A stretch of DNA of 64,000 nucleotides from Candidatus Ancaeobacter aquaticus (GCA_030765405.1 JAVCCP010000051.1:1-64000); one strand, 5' to 3'. Shown: positions 30,206 through 38,594, counted from the stretch's first letter. Notes: generated from the letters alone by a model not told the origin. Translations and numbers: made by a program.

Positions 30206-32065
30206 ATGGAAGAAAAAAATAATATAAATTTGTTTGCATACGGCACTCTTTTAAGTGATTTTAATCTCCGTATTATTACCAGTAAAGAATTTTCGCGTAA
30301 AGAAGCGATACTACTTAATTATCGTAAAATAACTCCGAAAGACAGCTATCCTTTTATTGTTCCCAAACGCGGTAAAGTTACGACAGGGGCGCTTTTATTT
30401 GATGTGGATCCCGAATCCTTGAAAGCAATAGATAAGTATGAAAATGTAGGAACCTATTATCATCGCAGAAAAGTTAAGGTGCAATCGGATGGTGAGCTGG
30501 TTGATGCAGAAGTGTATATTGGTATAGTCAAAAATATAAAAAAGGTGATGGGTGACGGGACAGACATAACTGATAGAATAGAAGATCAGCTTGAAGTAAA
30601 AATTAATAACCTCATAAAGGAAAGTAAGGCCTCAGAAGCAGATAATCTATTTGAAGAAAATCTATCTCTAAGAATTAAAAAAGAACTTTTAGGAAGCGCG
30701 GTAGAGACGATTATAAAAGCGCATTATGAGTGGCTTAATTTACCAACGTTTATGATAGAAAAAGCGCTTCACGCAGACAACCTTCCAAAATTGGAACGTA
30801 TCAGAGGAAATGCTGAGGTTATACCGTATTCTGACAACTATATAGATTTTGCTGTTAGGCATATAGTATTTAATCAAGTTGAAGAAAAGATACGCCATGA
30901 TTTTCGTGGGAGTGTGAAGGTCGCAAGCGAATATTATATGCATTCAATATCAATGATGCTTGCTCTCAAATTTTTAAATGGTCAGAAATCTGTTTTGAAA
31001 AACATGATGAAAGACATGGGCGCAGATCATTATGAGATGTCATTAGGGTATATCGACTATGCGCGAAAAGGTATTTTAATAGCTGATGCAATATACGATG
31101 AACATGAGCTGCGTGAACTCATAACCTGGGTAAAGGAATTTCGTGCGGGTGGGAAAACACCACTCGGTGCAGAATTGGAATTTAGCAATATCGGAAAGAA
31201 CGCGATAACAGCTTCTCCCGGCCAAGATCCGCATTATGACAGTTTTTATTATTTTGATGATTTTGATTTATCCCGGCGCTTATGGAAACTTGGCGGACAT
31301 GTTGATTCTCATCGATATGTTACAAGCTCGCAAGACCGGCAACGCGGTTTTCTTGAATACGCATTTGGCCGGTACATGATTTTAGGAGACCTATCAAAGC
31401 CGGTGACACACGATCCTTGGATATTGGCACATTTGATCAGTGAGGGCATTGAATTTGCCTGTGTATCTCCACATAGTCTCCAGATATCAATACAAATAAA
31501 CGCTCCCTCGGACTGCCTTGAACCTTCTAAAGAATCGCATCTGATATGCTTGTTGCTTCTGGGAGGTGATATTGGATATGATGAGCACGGACGATTAAGA
31601 GAAAAAAGGATTTTTTATAATGAAGTTGTTGATAATTTTGGCAACATAAACTTTTCGCATGAAAAAGTGCACAATTACAGTGAAGATGACGGAACAAAGA
31701 ATTCTCATACAGTTATAGAATACGGTTTTCCGCGGCTTCGAGCAGATAATGATTACGAACCATTAATCGCAGCGTTAAAAGGCTATCAGATTGAAGCGAA
31801 CCCAAGACCACTTAATCCGGTATCTGAAGAAAGAGGATTGTTGTCAATATCAATGGATGAAAAAGAGGATCTTATAAACTGGGCTCATTCGCCGTGGGCA
31901 CTTTCAAAGGATGATATCAATGGGTTTTTAAGTATCGTTGAAAAAGGTCTTATGACCGAAGATAATGGCCGGCCAGCACATAGTAAAGAATATATAGCCT
32001 GCATATTACAGAAAATACACGATTTAATGGTTACAAAAAACGAATTCATTAAAAGTTCAAAATAA
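30206..32065 (+). CDS. GGCT-domain protein fused to an amidoligase-like domain
   Basis: The 619-residue protein has a gamma-glutamylcyclotransferase/AIG2 domain at about 6-115 (LFAYGTLLSDFNLR, DVDPESLKAIDKYENVG, YHRRKVKV). A linker of about 60 residues follows, then a large C-terminal domain. That domain carries TPLGAELEFSNIG (about 320-332), SLQISIQINAPSD (about 426-438) and VIEYGFPRLRADND (about 508-521). These resemble the acidic metal strands and Arg-bearing strand of glutamine synthetase-like amidoligases. Published comparative work links GGCT-type cyclotransferases with amidoligases in modified-peptide systems. A role in building or trimming a gamma-glutamyl-type bond is inferred. ATG at 30206 gives a family-like N terminus, though no clear RBS precedes it. 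A nitroreductase follows 24 bases downstream. Confidence 0.7.
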   Translation: MEEKNNINLFAYGTLLSDFNLRIITSKEFSRKEAILLNYRKITPKDSYPFIVPKRGKVTTGALLFDVDPESLKAIDKYENVGTYYHRRKVKVQSDGELVDAEVYIGIVKNIKKVMGDGTDITDRIEDQLEVKINNLIKESKASEADNLFEENLSLRIKKELLGSAVETIIKAHYEWLNLPTFMIEKALHADNLPKLERIRGNAEVIPYSDNYIDFAVRHIVFNQVEEKIRHDFRGSVKVASEYYMHSISMMLALKFLNGQKSVLKNMMKDMGADHYEMSLGYIDYARKGILIADAIYDEHELRELITWVKEFRAGGKTPLGAELEFSNIGKNAITASPGQDPHYDSFYYFDDFDLSRRLWKLGGHVDSHRYVTSSQDRQRGFLEYAFGRYMILGDLSKPVTHDPWILAHLISEGIEFACVSPHSLQISIQINAPSDCLEPSKESHLICLLLLGGDIGYDEHGRLREKRIFYNEVVDNFGNINFSHEKVHNYSEDDGTKNSHTVIEYGFPRLRADNDYEPLIAALKGYQIEANPRPLNPVSEERGLLSISMDEKEDLINWAHSPWALSKDDINGFLSIVEKGLMTEDNGRPAHSKEYIACILQKIHDLMVTKNEFIKSSK

Positions 32066-32089
32066 TCAGTGTAAAAGGCGGAGGGTTTT

Positions 32090-32656
32090 ATGGAGCTTTC
32101 TAACGTACTAAAGAAAAGAAAAAGTATCAGGTCATATATTCCTAAGCCTGTTGATAGGGATCTTATCTTAAGGTGTATTGATGCTGCGCACCTTGCGCCT
32201 TCAGCTTGTAATATACAACCATGGAAATTCATTATAGTCGATGATCCTGATATCAAAGAAAAACTTATAAACGAATCACTTTCAGGAGTACACTCATTTA
32301 ATCAATTCGTGCAGAATGCGGGCGCATTGGTTGTTGTTGTCGCACGAAAAGATCTTTTAACCCATAAACTGTTTGCATCATTGCAGGGAACACAATTTTA
32401 CTTGCTAGATATAGGCGCTGCATGTGAGAATTTTATACTTAAGGCAACTGAATTAGGCATTGGAACATGTTGGCTCGGGTGGTTTAATGAGAAAAAAACA
32501 AAGAAAATACTGCATATACCAAGAATGTTAAAAATCCCCTCAATTATTGCAGTTGGCCATTATGACGAAACAGAATATGAAAGCAAAGAACGTCAAAGAA
32601 AGAATATTAAAGAAGTGTATTCGTTTAACAGATATGAAAAAATACCGGGAGAATGA
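32090..32656 (+). CDS. Nitroreductase-family flavoprotein
   Basis: A 188-residue FMN-binding oxidoreductase. Family motifs are seen: KRKSIRSYIPKPVDR (about 9-23), HLAPSACNIQPWKFIIV (about 37-53) and GIGTCWLGWF (about 124-133). Members reduce nitro compounds or quinones, or act in cofactor metabolism; the substrate cannot be told. GGCGGAGG precedes the ATG. It lies between the GGCT fusion and the PPC-domain gene in one unit. Confidence 0.9.
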   Translation: MELSNVLKKRKSIRSYIPKPVDRDLILRCIDAAHLAPSACNIQPWKFIIVDDPDIKEKLINESLSGVHSFNQFVQNAGALVVVVARKDLLTHKLFASLQGTQFYLLDIGAACENFILKATELGIGTCWLGWFNEKKTKKILHIPRMLKIPSIIAVGHYDETEYESKERQRKNIKEVYSFNRYEKIPGE

Positions 32657-32659
32657 TAT

Positions 32660-33106
32660 ATGCAAGCTGATGTTGGAAAACTAGGGAAAATTGTTGTTGC
32701 AAAATTTGAGCATGGTGAAGATTTTATTGGAGGTCTTGAAACACTTTCAAAAAAACATAAAATTAAGACCGGATTGGTGTTTTTTCTTGGTGCTTTAAAG
32801 GGTGCAGACATTGTTACCGGTCCGCAAAAAGCGGTAATACCGCCTGAGCCGAATTGGAATACCTTTAATGATGGTAGGGAAGTTTTCGGTTTTGGAACAA
32901 TTTTTTATGAAAAAGGGAAACCAAAACTCCATCTTCATATGGGGGCAGGTAAAAAAAGTAAGACTTTGGTCGGCTGTATACGTAAAAATGCGAAGATATA
33001 CCTTGTTATCGAGGCATTTATGTTAGAGATAAAGGGAATCAATGCGCGTAAAGAGCTCGATCCAAAAACAGGCTTAATTATGCTAAAAATATTATCGGCT
33101 AAATAA
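32660..33106 (+). CDS. PPC (DUF296) domain protein
   Basis: A 148-residue protein of the PPC/DUF296 fold. Features seen are VAKFEHGEDFIGGLETLSKK, FFLGALKGADI (about 46-56) and PKLHLHMGAGKKSKTLVGC (about 91-109), the histidine-rich strand that binds metal in this family. Bacterial members are small trimers of unknown biochemical role, and some act as DNA-binding regulators. Three bases after the nitroreductase and directly before the YdbH-like gene. Confidence 0.85.
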   Translation: MQADVGKLGKIVVAKFEHGEDFIGGLETLSKKHKIKTGLVFFLGALKGADIVTGPQKAVIPPEPNWNTFNDGREVFGFGTIFYEKGKPKLHLHMGAGKKSKTLVGCIRKNAKIYLVIEAFMLEIKGINARKELDPKTGLIMLKILSAK

Positions 33107-34360
33107 GTGAAAATAATCAAATATTTACTCATTATTATGGTGTGTCTACTGGGGGCGATATTTGTAAGTATCGCGTTGTCACCATATTGGATTAATCACC
33201 ATTCTATCAACAAGCATATTCGAGCATATGTTGAAAATTATATTAATCGTGCGATACCTGGGTCAACTGTCACAATAGAAGGATATGAAACAGATGTATT
33301 CAATAGAACAATTTTTCATAATGTCACGGTCCTCATAAAACTGAACAAAAATAAAACGACTCGTGTAACATTTGACAAGCTGATTATCACTCATCCCATA
33401 CAAAAGCTGCTGAATAAGGAAGTTATCGGTGAAGTATTGTATGGATCGTCATATCTCCATTATAAAGTGGCTATTGGGGATGATATCAGTGAGAAAAAAA
33501 TATCATTTAAAACAAATTGGATTGATCTCGAAGAGCTTAAATACAAGTTTTTAAGGAAACTGTATCCTGAGATATTTAAATATATCGGATTCAAAGGGAA
33601 ACTTCTTATTAATGGTGAATTTATATTTACGGATAAGAAAGCATCGGTGAACGGGATGGTTAAGTTATCTAGAGTTGATGTTGATTTACGTGCGCAGAAC
33701 ATAAAGTTTAAAGAGGTTAATGGTTATATACCGTTTCATGAAGATTTTACCGGGGAACTATCAATTGATCCGCACGTCGGAATAATAAGGATAAAAGAAC
33801 TGTCGTACGGGAAATTAAAGCTGAAAGAATGTCGAGGGTTCCTAACTTACAATAATTTTAGTATAGAGTTAGATCCTTTGCAGTGTTCATTTTTTGGTTC
33901 TGAGCTAGATGGATATGCAAAGATTTGGTATGAAAAGAGTATTGTGTGTTATGATTGCACGGGTGTTTTTTATAAACTTGATTTCAGGCAAATAAAAGAT
34001 ATTGCCGGTAAAGAGAAATTTGATGCGTCAGGATACGGTGCAGGAGAAATTATTCTTTCAGGCAAAGGAAACTATGTAAAAAACATATCGCTTAAAATTG
34101 ATGCTTTGCAGCCTGGAGGGACAATCAGTGCCGCGTTTCTTAAAAACATTTTAAATTATCTTCCAAAAGGTGATTTGCGGAATAAAGTTGATCTTGTGCT
34201 TGATAAAGAACATGATTTTCAGTTTACGAAAGCAATGCTACGATTTGCAAAAAAGAAAGATGTGTATCAGGCATACTTGTTTCTTGATGGGCAGCATTTG
34301 TTAGAGTTTACCATAAATATCGATCATGAAGTCATTCGTGATCTATTAGAAATCTTTTAA
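33107..34360 (+). CDS. YdbH/AsmA-like intermembrane protein
   Basis: The 417-residue protein has one N-terminal membrane helix (about 6-28) and a long, beta-rich periplasmic part with AsmA-type character (GYETDVFNRTIFHNVTV, ELSIDPHVGIIRIKELSYG, FSIELDPLQCSFFGSELDGY). Its C terminus ends in a DLLEIF segment. The next gene encodes a YnbE-YdbL fusion; in Escherichia coli ydbH, ynbE and ydbL form one operon, and YdbH with YnbE bridges the two membranes for lipid transport. At 417 residues it is about half the E. coli length. Its GTG start follows the PPC gene stop with no gap. The assignment rests partly on context. Confidence 0.72.
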   Translation: MKIIKYLLIIMVCLLGAIFVSIALSPYWINHHSINKHIRAYVENYINRAIPGSTVTIEGYETDVFNRTIFHNVTVLIKLNKNKTTRVTFDKLIITHPIQKLLNKEVIGEVLYGSSYLHYKVAIGDDISEKKISFKTNWIDLEELKYKFLRKLYPEIFKYIGFKGKLLINGEFIFTDKKASVNGMVKLSRVDVDLRAQNIKFKEVNGYIPFHEDFTGELSIDPHVGIIRIKELSYGKLKLKECRGFLTYNNFSIELDPLQCSFFGSELDGYAKIWYEKSIVCYDCTGVFYKLDFRQIKDIAGKEKFDASGYGAGEIILSGKGNYVKNISLKIDALQPGGTISAAFLKNILNYLPKGDLRNKVDLVLDKEHDFQFTKAMLRFAKKKDVYQAYLFLDGQHLLEFTINIDHEVIRDLLEIF

Positions 34361-34375
34361 TGAGAGGAGGATTTT

Positions 34376-34981
34376 GTGAATAAACCGTTAATGATTGGAT
34401 GTGTAACAGTTCTGGCAGTTATAGGTGCGTTTGTTGTTGGCTGTAGAGTTGAAACTGTTGGTGATCCGGATAAACCAATAAAGATTGAGGCACATATCAC
34501 CGTTGATATACGCCAATTAAAAGATACTGCTGTAGATATTGAAGATATGGTAAGTGGTGACAAACCCGCCCCACAAGCATCTCTTCGCTCAGTTCCTGAG
34601 TTTATATTTTCTGTCTTTGATATTGATAACGCTTGTGCTGCAGGTAGTATGTCACTCAAATTTTCTACCCCTGAGACTGATAGAGCCATTAATGCACGTA
34701 GAAATAGATTTGGTGACTTGCAGAATTATAAGAACCAAGGGCTTGTTGGAGAAGGAAACAAAGGGTATGTTGTACAGCTTGGTGGTGGCGGCAACGTTAA
34801 AGCGCTTGTTGACACGGAAAACAATGATAGAAGCATTATCTATCATGCGATCGTAGAACAAAACGGCATGGCTTCTTCTGACATTGCTATAGTGCAAAAA
34901 ACTTTTGCTGAAGTACAAAGAGAAAAAGCATCAAATGGCCAGAAAATACAGCTCGGGTCAGGACAGTGGATTACTAAATAG
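34376..34981 (+). CDS. YnbE-YdbL fusion lipoprotein (DUF1318)
   Basis: The 201-residue product is a lipoprotein: hydrophobic start with lipobox FVVGC (Cys about 22). Residues about 28-55 match the YnbE core (DPDKPIKIEAHITVDIRQ). Residues about 100-201 match YdbL/DUF1318: INARRNRFGDL, YKNQGLVGEGNKGYV and the tail GSGQWITK. In E. coli these are two separate small genes next to ydbH; here they are one chain. It would sit in the outer membrane with the YdbL part in the periplasm and partner the protein encoded upstream. GTG start with GAGGAGG before it. Confidence 0.8.
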   Translation: MNKPLMIGCVTVLAVIGAFVVGCRVETVGDPDKPIKIEAHITVDIRQLKDTAVDIEDMVSGDKPAPQASLRSVPEFIFSVFDIDNACAAGSMSLKFSTPETDRAINARRNRFGDLQNYKNQGLVGEGNKGYVVQLGGGGNVKALVDTENNDRSIIYHAIVEQNGMASSDIAIVQKTFAEVQREKASNGQKIQLGSGQWITK

Positions 34982-35010
34982 CGTTTAGCGTATAGCGTAT
35001 AGCGGATAGT
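34981..35010. repeat. Short TAGCG-type repeats
   Basis: Tandem, slightly varied units of GCGTATA/GCGTTTA follow the lipoprotein stop. A similar array lies at about 35474-35503. Both flank the SMR-like gene. Role unknown. Confidence 0.6.
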
Positions 35011-35025
35011 TTATAGCTTATAAAA

Positions 35026-35062
35026 CACCGCGTAGGTTGCCTAAGGGGATTCCTACGCGGTG
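35026..35062. repeat. Hairpin CACCGCGTAGG/CCTACGCGGTG
   Basis: Perfect 11-bp arms separated by 15 bases. On the + strand it is followed by A-residues rather than T, so it does not read as a terminator of the lipoprotein gene. On the - strand a short T-run follows, but no - gene lies here. Confidence 0.7.
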
Positions 35063-35095
35063 AAAAAAAATAGGGAAATTAAAGGGGATATAAAG

Positions 35096-35443
35096 ATGGT
35101 ATTGTTTTTATTGGGTTTGATGGTTTTGATGAACGCGCTTGCGTTTACGGCAATACGGTTCGGCATGGAAAAAGTCCCGGATGGTCCTATACTGAGTACT
35201 ATACTTAAAGGTATTGGTAATCCGCTTGTCTTGGTAGGTGTTGGGCTGCTTGCATCCGGCATGCTTTTATATTTTTATGTTTTATCAAAACTGGAGCTAA
35301 GTATTGCATATCCGACGGCAATAGGCCTAGAAACTATTTTTGTTTTGGCATGTGCATGGGTGTTTTTGAAGGAACCGATAACGTTTCCTCATTTGATTGG
35401 TATAGCGTTAATTTTGGTTGGGATAATATTGATAAAACATTAA
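35096..35443 (+). CDS. SMR/EamA-like four-helix membrane protein
   Basis: A 115-residue protein with four hydrophobic helices, like the small multidrug resistance superfamily. The third and fourth helices carry LSIAYPTAIGLETIFVLACA and HLIGIALILVGIILIKH, typical of the family. The acidic residue expected in helix 1 of drug exporters such as EmrE is not evident, so a lipid-linked or other substrate, as in ArnE/F-type members, is as likely. ATG at 35096 is chosen for AAAGGGG eight bases upstream. The last codons and stop lie in a perfect palindrome (35431-35471). Confidence 0.8.
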   Translation: MVLFLLGLMVLMNALAFTAIRFGMEKVPDGPILSTILKGIGNPLVLVGVGLLASGMLLYFYVLSKLELSIAYPTAIGLETIFVLACAWVFLKEPITFPHLIGIALILVGIILIKH

Positions 35444-35471
35444 AACGCGAGCCGCGTTTTAATGTTTTATC
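35431..35471. repeat. Perfect 41-bp palindrome at the end of the SMR-like gene
   Basis: Arms GATAAAACATTAAAACGCG (35431-35449) and its exact reverse complement (35453-35471) surround the 3-base loop AGC. The gene's stop codon lies in the left arm. It would form a very stable hairpin in the transcript and may act as a 3' end or terminator. The right-arm TTTTAATGTTTTATC is only loosely T-rich. Confidence 0.85.
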
Positions 35472-35551
35472 AAATAGCGTATAGCGGGTAGCGTTTAGCG
35501 TATATATTTTTGTTTTGTAATAGATGATTGGGTTCTAGGAGTTAACTCTGG

Positions 35552-36475
35552 GTGATTAATAATCTTACATTTAAAATTACAAAAAATGATCTCCCTCAAA
35601 GGCTTGATAAATATATTTTAAAAAAAATAGGGACTTCGTCCCGTTCATTAATTGCTGACGTGATTTCCTCAGGCGATATACTTCTCAATGATAAAAAGAC
35701 ACAAAAGGGGAAACTGTTAAGACAAAACGACAGTGTCAAAATAGTAAAATTATTGGAAACATGTGATATAAAAGTTATTCCGAACAAAAAGATAAAGCTA
35801 GATATCATTTATGAAGATGAGAGTCTTTTAATAATAAACAAACCTTCCGGAATACCCGTTCATCCTATAAAGCCAACAGAGACAGATACCTTGTCTAATG
35901 CCCTTGTAGCATATAATCCTAAGTTAAGTAAAATTATTGAAGATAACCCGCTTTTCCCGGCATTTGTGCACAGATTAGATACTATGACCAGTGGCGTAAT
36001 TGTTGCCGCTAAGAATATGGCTACCTATATGTATATGCGAGAACAGTTTAAGAAGAGGAAAGTAAAGAAGATATATTATGCGTTAGTTGAAGGTATCGTT
36101 AAAAAAGACGGTGAAATAGATAACTATATGGCGCATGATCCAAAAGATAAAAAGCGGATGGTGGTATTAAAAAGTTATGATAAGGCCCGAAGGGTACTTC
36201 GTGCCATTACAAAGTATACAGTTAAAAAAAATATGGAAAGCCATACTGTGGCTAAAATACAGATAAAGACGGGTGTTATGCACCAGATACGATGCCACAT
36301 GGCATCAATAGGCCATCCGTTAGTGGGGGACAAGATCTATAATAAAAATAAGTGTGAAGAAGCTTTTTTACATGAAAAGAGGCGAAGCCTCCATGCGTAT
36401 GAGATAGGGTTTATATATCCGAGAACGAGAGATAAAGTTACATTTACATCAGAATTACCGAATAATCTTAAATAA
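35552..36475 (+). CDS. RluA-family pseudouridine synthase with S4 domain
   Basis: The 307-residue enzyme converts uridine to pseudouridine in rRNA or tRNA. An S4 RNA-binding domain is at about 10-70 (RLDKYILKKIGTSSRSLI). The catalytic domain contains the aspartate motif FVHRLDTMTSGVIVAA (about 136-151), INKPSGIPVHP (about 98) and KTGVMHQIRCHMASIGHP (about 247). GTG start, with TAGGAG upstream. A broken copy of its last 49 codons lies at 38925-39071, between PEP-CTERM genes 2 and 3. Confidence 0.93.
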   Translation: MINNLTFKITKNDLPQRLDKYILKKIGTSSRSLIADVISSGDILLNDKKTQKGKLLRQNDSVKIVKLLETCDIKVIPNKKIKLDIIYEDESLLIINKPSGIPVHPIKPTETDTLSNALVAYNPKLSKIIEDNPLFPAFVHRLDTMTSGVIVAAKNMATYMYMREQFKKRKVKKIYYALVEGIVKKDGEIDNYMAHDPKDKKRMVVLKSYDKARRVLRAITKYTVKKNMESHTVAKIQIKTGVMHQIRCHMASIGHPLVGDKIYNKNKCEEAFLHEKRRSLHAYEIGFIYPRTRDKVTFTSELPNNLK

Positions 36476-36500
36476 ATGACTTTACGGGCACAGTATTTTA

Positions 36501-36528
36501 TTGACAGATTGCGCGATCTCTATACAAT
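36501..36528 (+). promoter_or_regulatory. Promoter of PEP-CTERM gene 1
   Basis: TTGACA at 36501-36506, 16 bases, TACAAT at 36523-36528, then TATTCCTAAAA. The same layout precedes PEP-CTERM genes 2 and 3, which is strong comparative support. Confidence 0.85.
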
Positions 36529-36559
36529 TATTCCTAAAAATAAATGGAGGAGAGTCGAA

Positions 36560-37288
36560 ATGATAAAAAAGCTTTTTATAGTAGTGGCAATAGCAGTAAT
36601 GGCATTAACAGCGTCAAATGTATTTGCATTTACAATAACAAATGGCGATTTTGAAAGCGGGTCAGCTGGTTGGCTTGGATACGATCGAGATGGGGCAGGT
36701 ACAGCGGCAGGATCATTCGCAGCTGATACGTTTCCTATTCCTTCAGCAAGTACAGGTGGAACTGATTACGGGGCTGGTAAATATACAGCAGCTATTGCTG
36801 ACAGTAAATCATGGTTCCTTTATGTCAATTCAGCTGATAGCGTTGGGCAAGCATCTTATTCTGGTTTATATCAAGATATTAATTCAGGTTTTAGCATAGG
36901 TGACACTGTAGGGGTATCGGCTCGTCTTGTTACACTAGATGCGGGTGCAGATCGGTTTTCTCATATAAAACTTGAGTTTTATGATGCAGACGATGGGACG
37001 ATTTCTGATAGTGATTCATCCTCTGGAACTGAGGGTGTGAATAAGGCGACAACAACATATGGTTATGGGGAAAATTTAACGTTAGTATGGACAGCAACTG
37101 TCCCTGACACTACTTCATACTTCAGGGTAAATTTGATTTTAAATACAAATGCGGATGCTTCTGATGCAAGTGCTATGTGGGATAATGTAAGCGCCGTTCC
37201 CGAACCATCTACCGTAGGACTTTTCGGTATAGGGCTCATAGGTTTAGTTGGTGCTGGTGTGAGAAAATATAGAAAGAAAAAGATATAA
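36560..37288 (+). CDS. PEP-CTERM anchored exported protein 1
   Basis: The 242-residue product starts with a signal peptide (about 1-23, ending TASNVFA). A predicted beta-sandwich body follows, beginning TITNGDFESGSAGW as in many PEP-CTERM proteins with carbohydrate-binding-like folds. It ends with the sorting tag VPEPSTVGLFGIG, a hydrophobic helix and the basic tail RKYRKKK. Such proteins are cut and anchored by an exosortase; none is encoded in this window. ATG at 36560 is chosen for GGAGGAGAG upstream; a longer frame from 36476 would have no signal peptide at its start. The tag and tail are nearly identical in the two paralogues downstream, while the bodies differ. Confidence 0.93.
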   Translation: MIKKLFIVVAIAVMALTASNVFAFTITNGDFESGSAGWLGYDRDGAGTAAGSFAADTFPIPSASTGGTDYGAGKYTAAIADSKSWFLYVNSADSVGQASYSGLYQDINSGFSIGDTVGVSARLVTLDAGADRFSHIKLEFYDADDGTISDSDSSSGTEGVNKATTTYGYGENLTLVWTATVPDTTSYFRVNLILNTNADASDASAMWDNVSAVPEPSTVGLFGIGLIGLVGAGVRKYRKKKI

Positions 37289-37316
37289 ACTTTTTCTTTC
37301 AGCTATAAGTTATGGT

Positions 37317-37351
37317 AAAAGAGCCCCGATAATATCGGGGCTCTTTTTTTT
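37317..37351 (+). terminator. Terminator of PEP-CTERM gene 1
   Basis: GAGCCCCGATAATATCGGGGCTC, a perfect stem, followed by eight T. A nearly identical terminator follows PEP-CTERM gene 2. Confidence 0.93.
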
Positions 37352-37512
37352 AATTAGCGAGATTTGATATGTTGTTTCAGTTTTGCCAAAATATGTTTTT
37401 ATGCGCAACGAAAAACAACCGGGGAGAAGTCACAGTGAAAGTGACGAAGTCACAAAAAAGGGGACAGTCCCGAATTATTCAAGAATAATAGGGACAGTCC
37501 CCTTTTTTTAGA
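37352..37512. repeat. 160-bp repeat shared with 39967-40127
   Basis: The stretch from TAGCGAGATTTGATATG through the GGGGACAGTCCC palindrome is repeated almost unchanged after PEP-CTERM gene 3. It includes a GTGACGAAGTCAC mini-hairpin at 37441-37453. The 37289-37786 gap between PEP-CTERM genes 1 and 2 thus holds a terminator, this repeat, a palindrome, a nuclease gene remnant and a promoter. Confidence 0.85.
37454..37509. repeat. REP-like palindrome 1 (GGGGACAGTCCC)
   Basis: AAAAAAGGGGACAGTCCC at the left is mirrored by GGGACAGTCCCCTTTTTT at the right, joined by GAATTATTCAAGAATAAT. Four members lie between 37454 and 41400. Palindromes with this core are typical of REP sequences moved by Y1-type (RAYT) transposases; that link is inferred and supported by the transposase tail at 38785-38901. 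Confidence 0.85.
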
Positions 37513-37569
37513 ATCGCAAACCGTACAATGAGTTTTTAGCACCCAAAACCCAGCACCTAGAGCCTTTTT

Positions 37570-37676
37570 CTATAGTCTTATGGCTAATCTTTTATCCAAA
37601 AGAACTTGGTTAAGAAAGATCCCTTTTTCTAAAACAATTAAAGGGTTATCTTCATTTTTTGAGTAAAAAATATCCA
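37570..37676 (-). pseudogene. Broken 3' end of a DUF1016-nuclease gene
   Basis: Read on the - strand it encodes DIFYSKNEDNPLIVLEKG followed by FLNQVLLDKRLAIRL and a stop, matching the last 35 residues of the intact nuclease gene at 40194-41204. Nothing else of the gene is present. Confidence 0.85.
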
Positions 37677-37725
37677 TTTAAAACCGGACATTTTAACTTT
37701 GGGTTGACAAGAAGTCACATATTTA

Positions 37726-37753
37726 TTGACAGATTTGCGTAAGCATACATAAT
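37726..37753 (+). promoter_or_regulatory. Promoter of PEP-CTERM gene 2
   Basis: TTGACA at 37726-37731, 16 bases, CATAAT at 37748-37753, then TATTCCTAAAA. Same layout as before genes 1 and 3. Confidence 0.85.
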
Positions 37754-37786
37754 TATTCCTAAAATAAAGTAGAGGAGAGTGTCTAC

Positions 37787-38461
37787 ATGATAAAAAAACT
37801 TCTTATAGCAGTATCGATTGCAGTCATGGCATTAACAGCATCAAATGTATTTGCAATAACAGTTGGTGATCCTGGATTTGAACTAGGGTCATATTGGTCG
37901 TATAATTCAGGGACGAATGCTTCTAGTGACAGAACAAATACGTTTCCTCCAGATGGGTATGCTAGTTACACATCGGCAATAGCTGATACTTATTCAGCTT
38001 TTATGAATGTGGAACAAGCATCTGGCTTTGCTCAGGTATATCAGCAATTTACAACTGGTTTTTCTGAAGGAGATATGGTGGGTTTATCTGGGAGAGTGGT
38101 GCAGTTTGACGGTGAAGCGGATCAGAGATGGGGGCAGATAAAAATTGAGTTTTATAATGGTGTTGACCCGATTTCTGATTTTGTTTCAACAGAGGGATTT
38201 GAAGGGGTTAATTATGTTTCAGGCACTTATAACTACGCTGCTGCAACAACAATCAGTTTTCAGAAAGAAGTTCCTGCTACTTGCGATAAAGTTGTTATAG
38301 TATTTGAAGTGGTAACAGGAGGATCACCTAGCGGGAATGCTAGTATGTTGGTAGATTCAGTTCAAGCAGTCCCAGAACCATCTACAGTCGGACTTTTCGG
38401 TATAGGTCTTATCGGTTTAGTGGGTGCTGGTGTAAGAAAATATAGAAAGAAAAAGATATAA
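37787..38461 (+). CDS. PEP-CTERM anchored exported protein 2
   Basis: A 224-residue paralogue of the gene at 36560. The signal peptide (about 1-23) and the last 30 residues are nearly identical to protein 1, but the body (about 24-195) has diverged strongly. Conserved islands such as SAFMNVE, FTTGFSEGDMVGLSGRVVQF and a VDSVQAVPEPST lead-in are kept. It carries its own promoter and terminator, so each of the three genes is a separate unit. GAGGAGAGTGTCTAC precedes the ATG. Confidence 0.93.
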   Translation: MIKKLLIAVSIAVMALTASNVFAITVGDPGFELGSYWSYNSGTNASSDRTNTFPPDGYASYTSAIADTYSAFMNVEQASGFAQVYQQFTTGFSEGDMVGLSGRVVQFDGEADQRWGQIKIEFYNGVDPISDFVSTEGFEGVNYVSGTYNYAAATTISFQKEVPATCDKVVIVFEVVTGGSPSGNASMLVDSVQAVPEPSTVGLFGIGLIGLVGAGVRKYRKKKI

Positions 38462-38511
38462 ACTTTTTCTTTCAGCTATAAGCTGTAAGTTTTAAGCTAT
38501 AAGATATGGTG

Positions 38512-38544
38512 AAAGAGCCCCGATAATATCGGGGCTCTTTTTTT
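38512..38544 (+). terminator. Terminator of PEP-CTERM gene 2
   Basis: Same GAGCCCCGATAATATCGGGGCTC stem as after gene 1, followed by seven T. Confidence 0.93.
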
Positions 38545-38594
38545 AATTAGTGGAATAGTAAAAATAGTAAAAGTGACGAAGTCACCAGCGGCAC

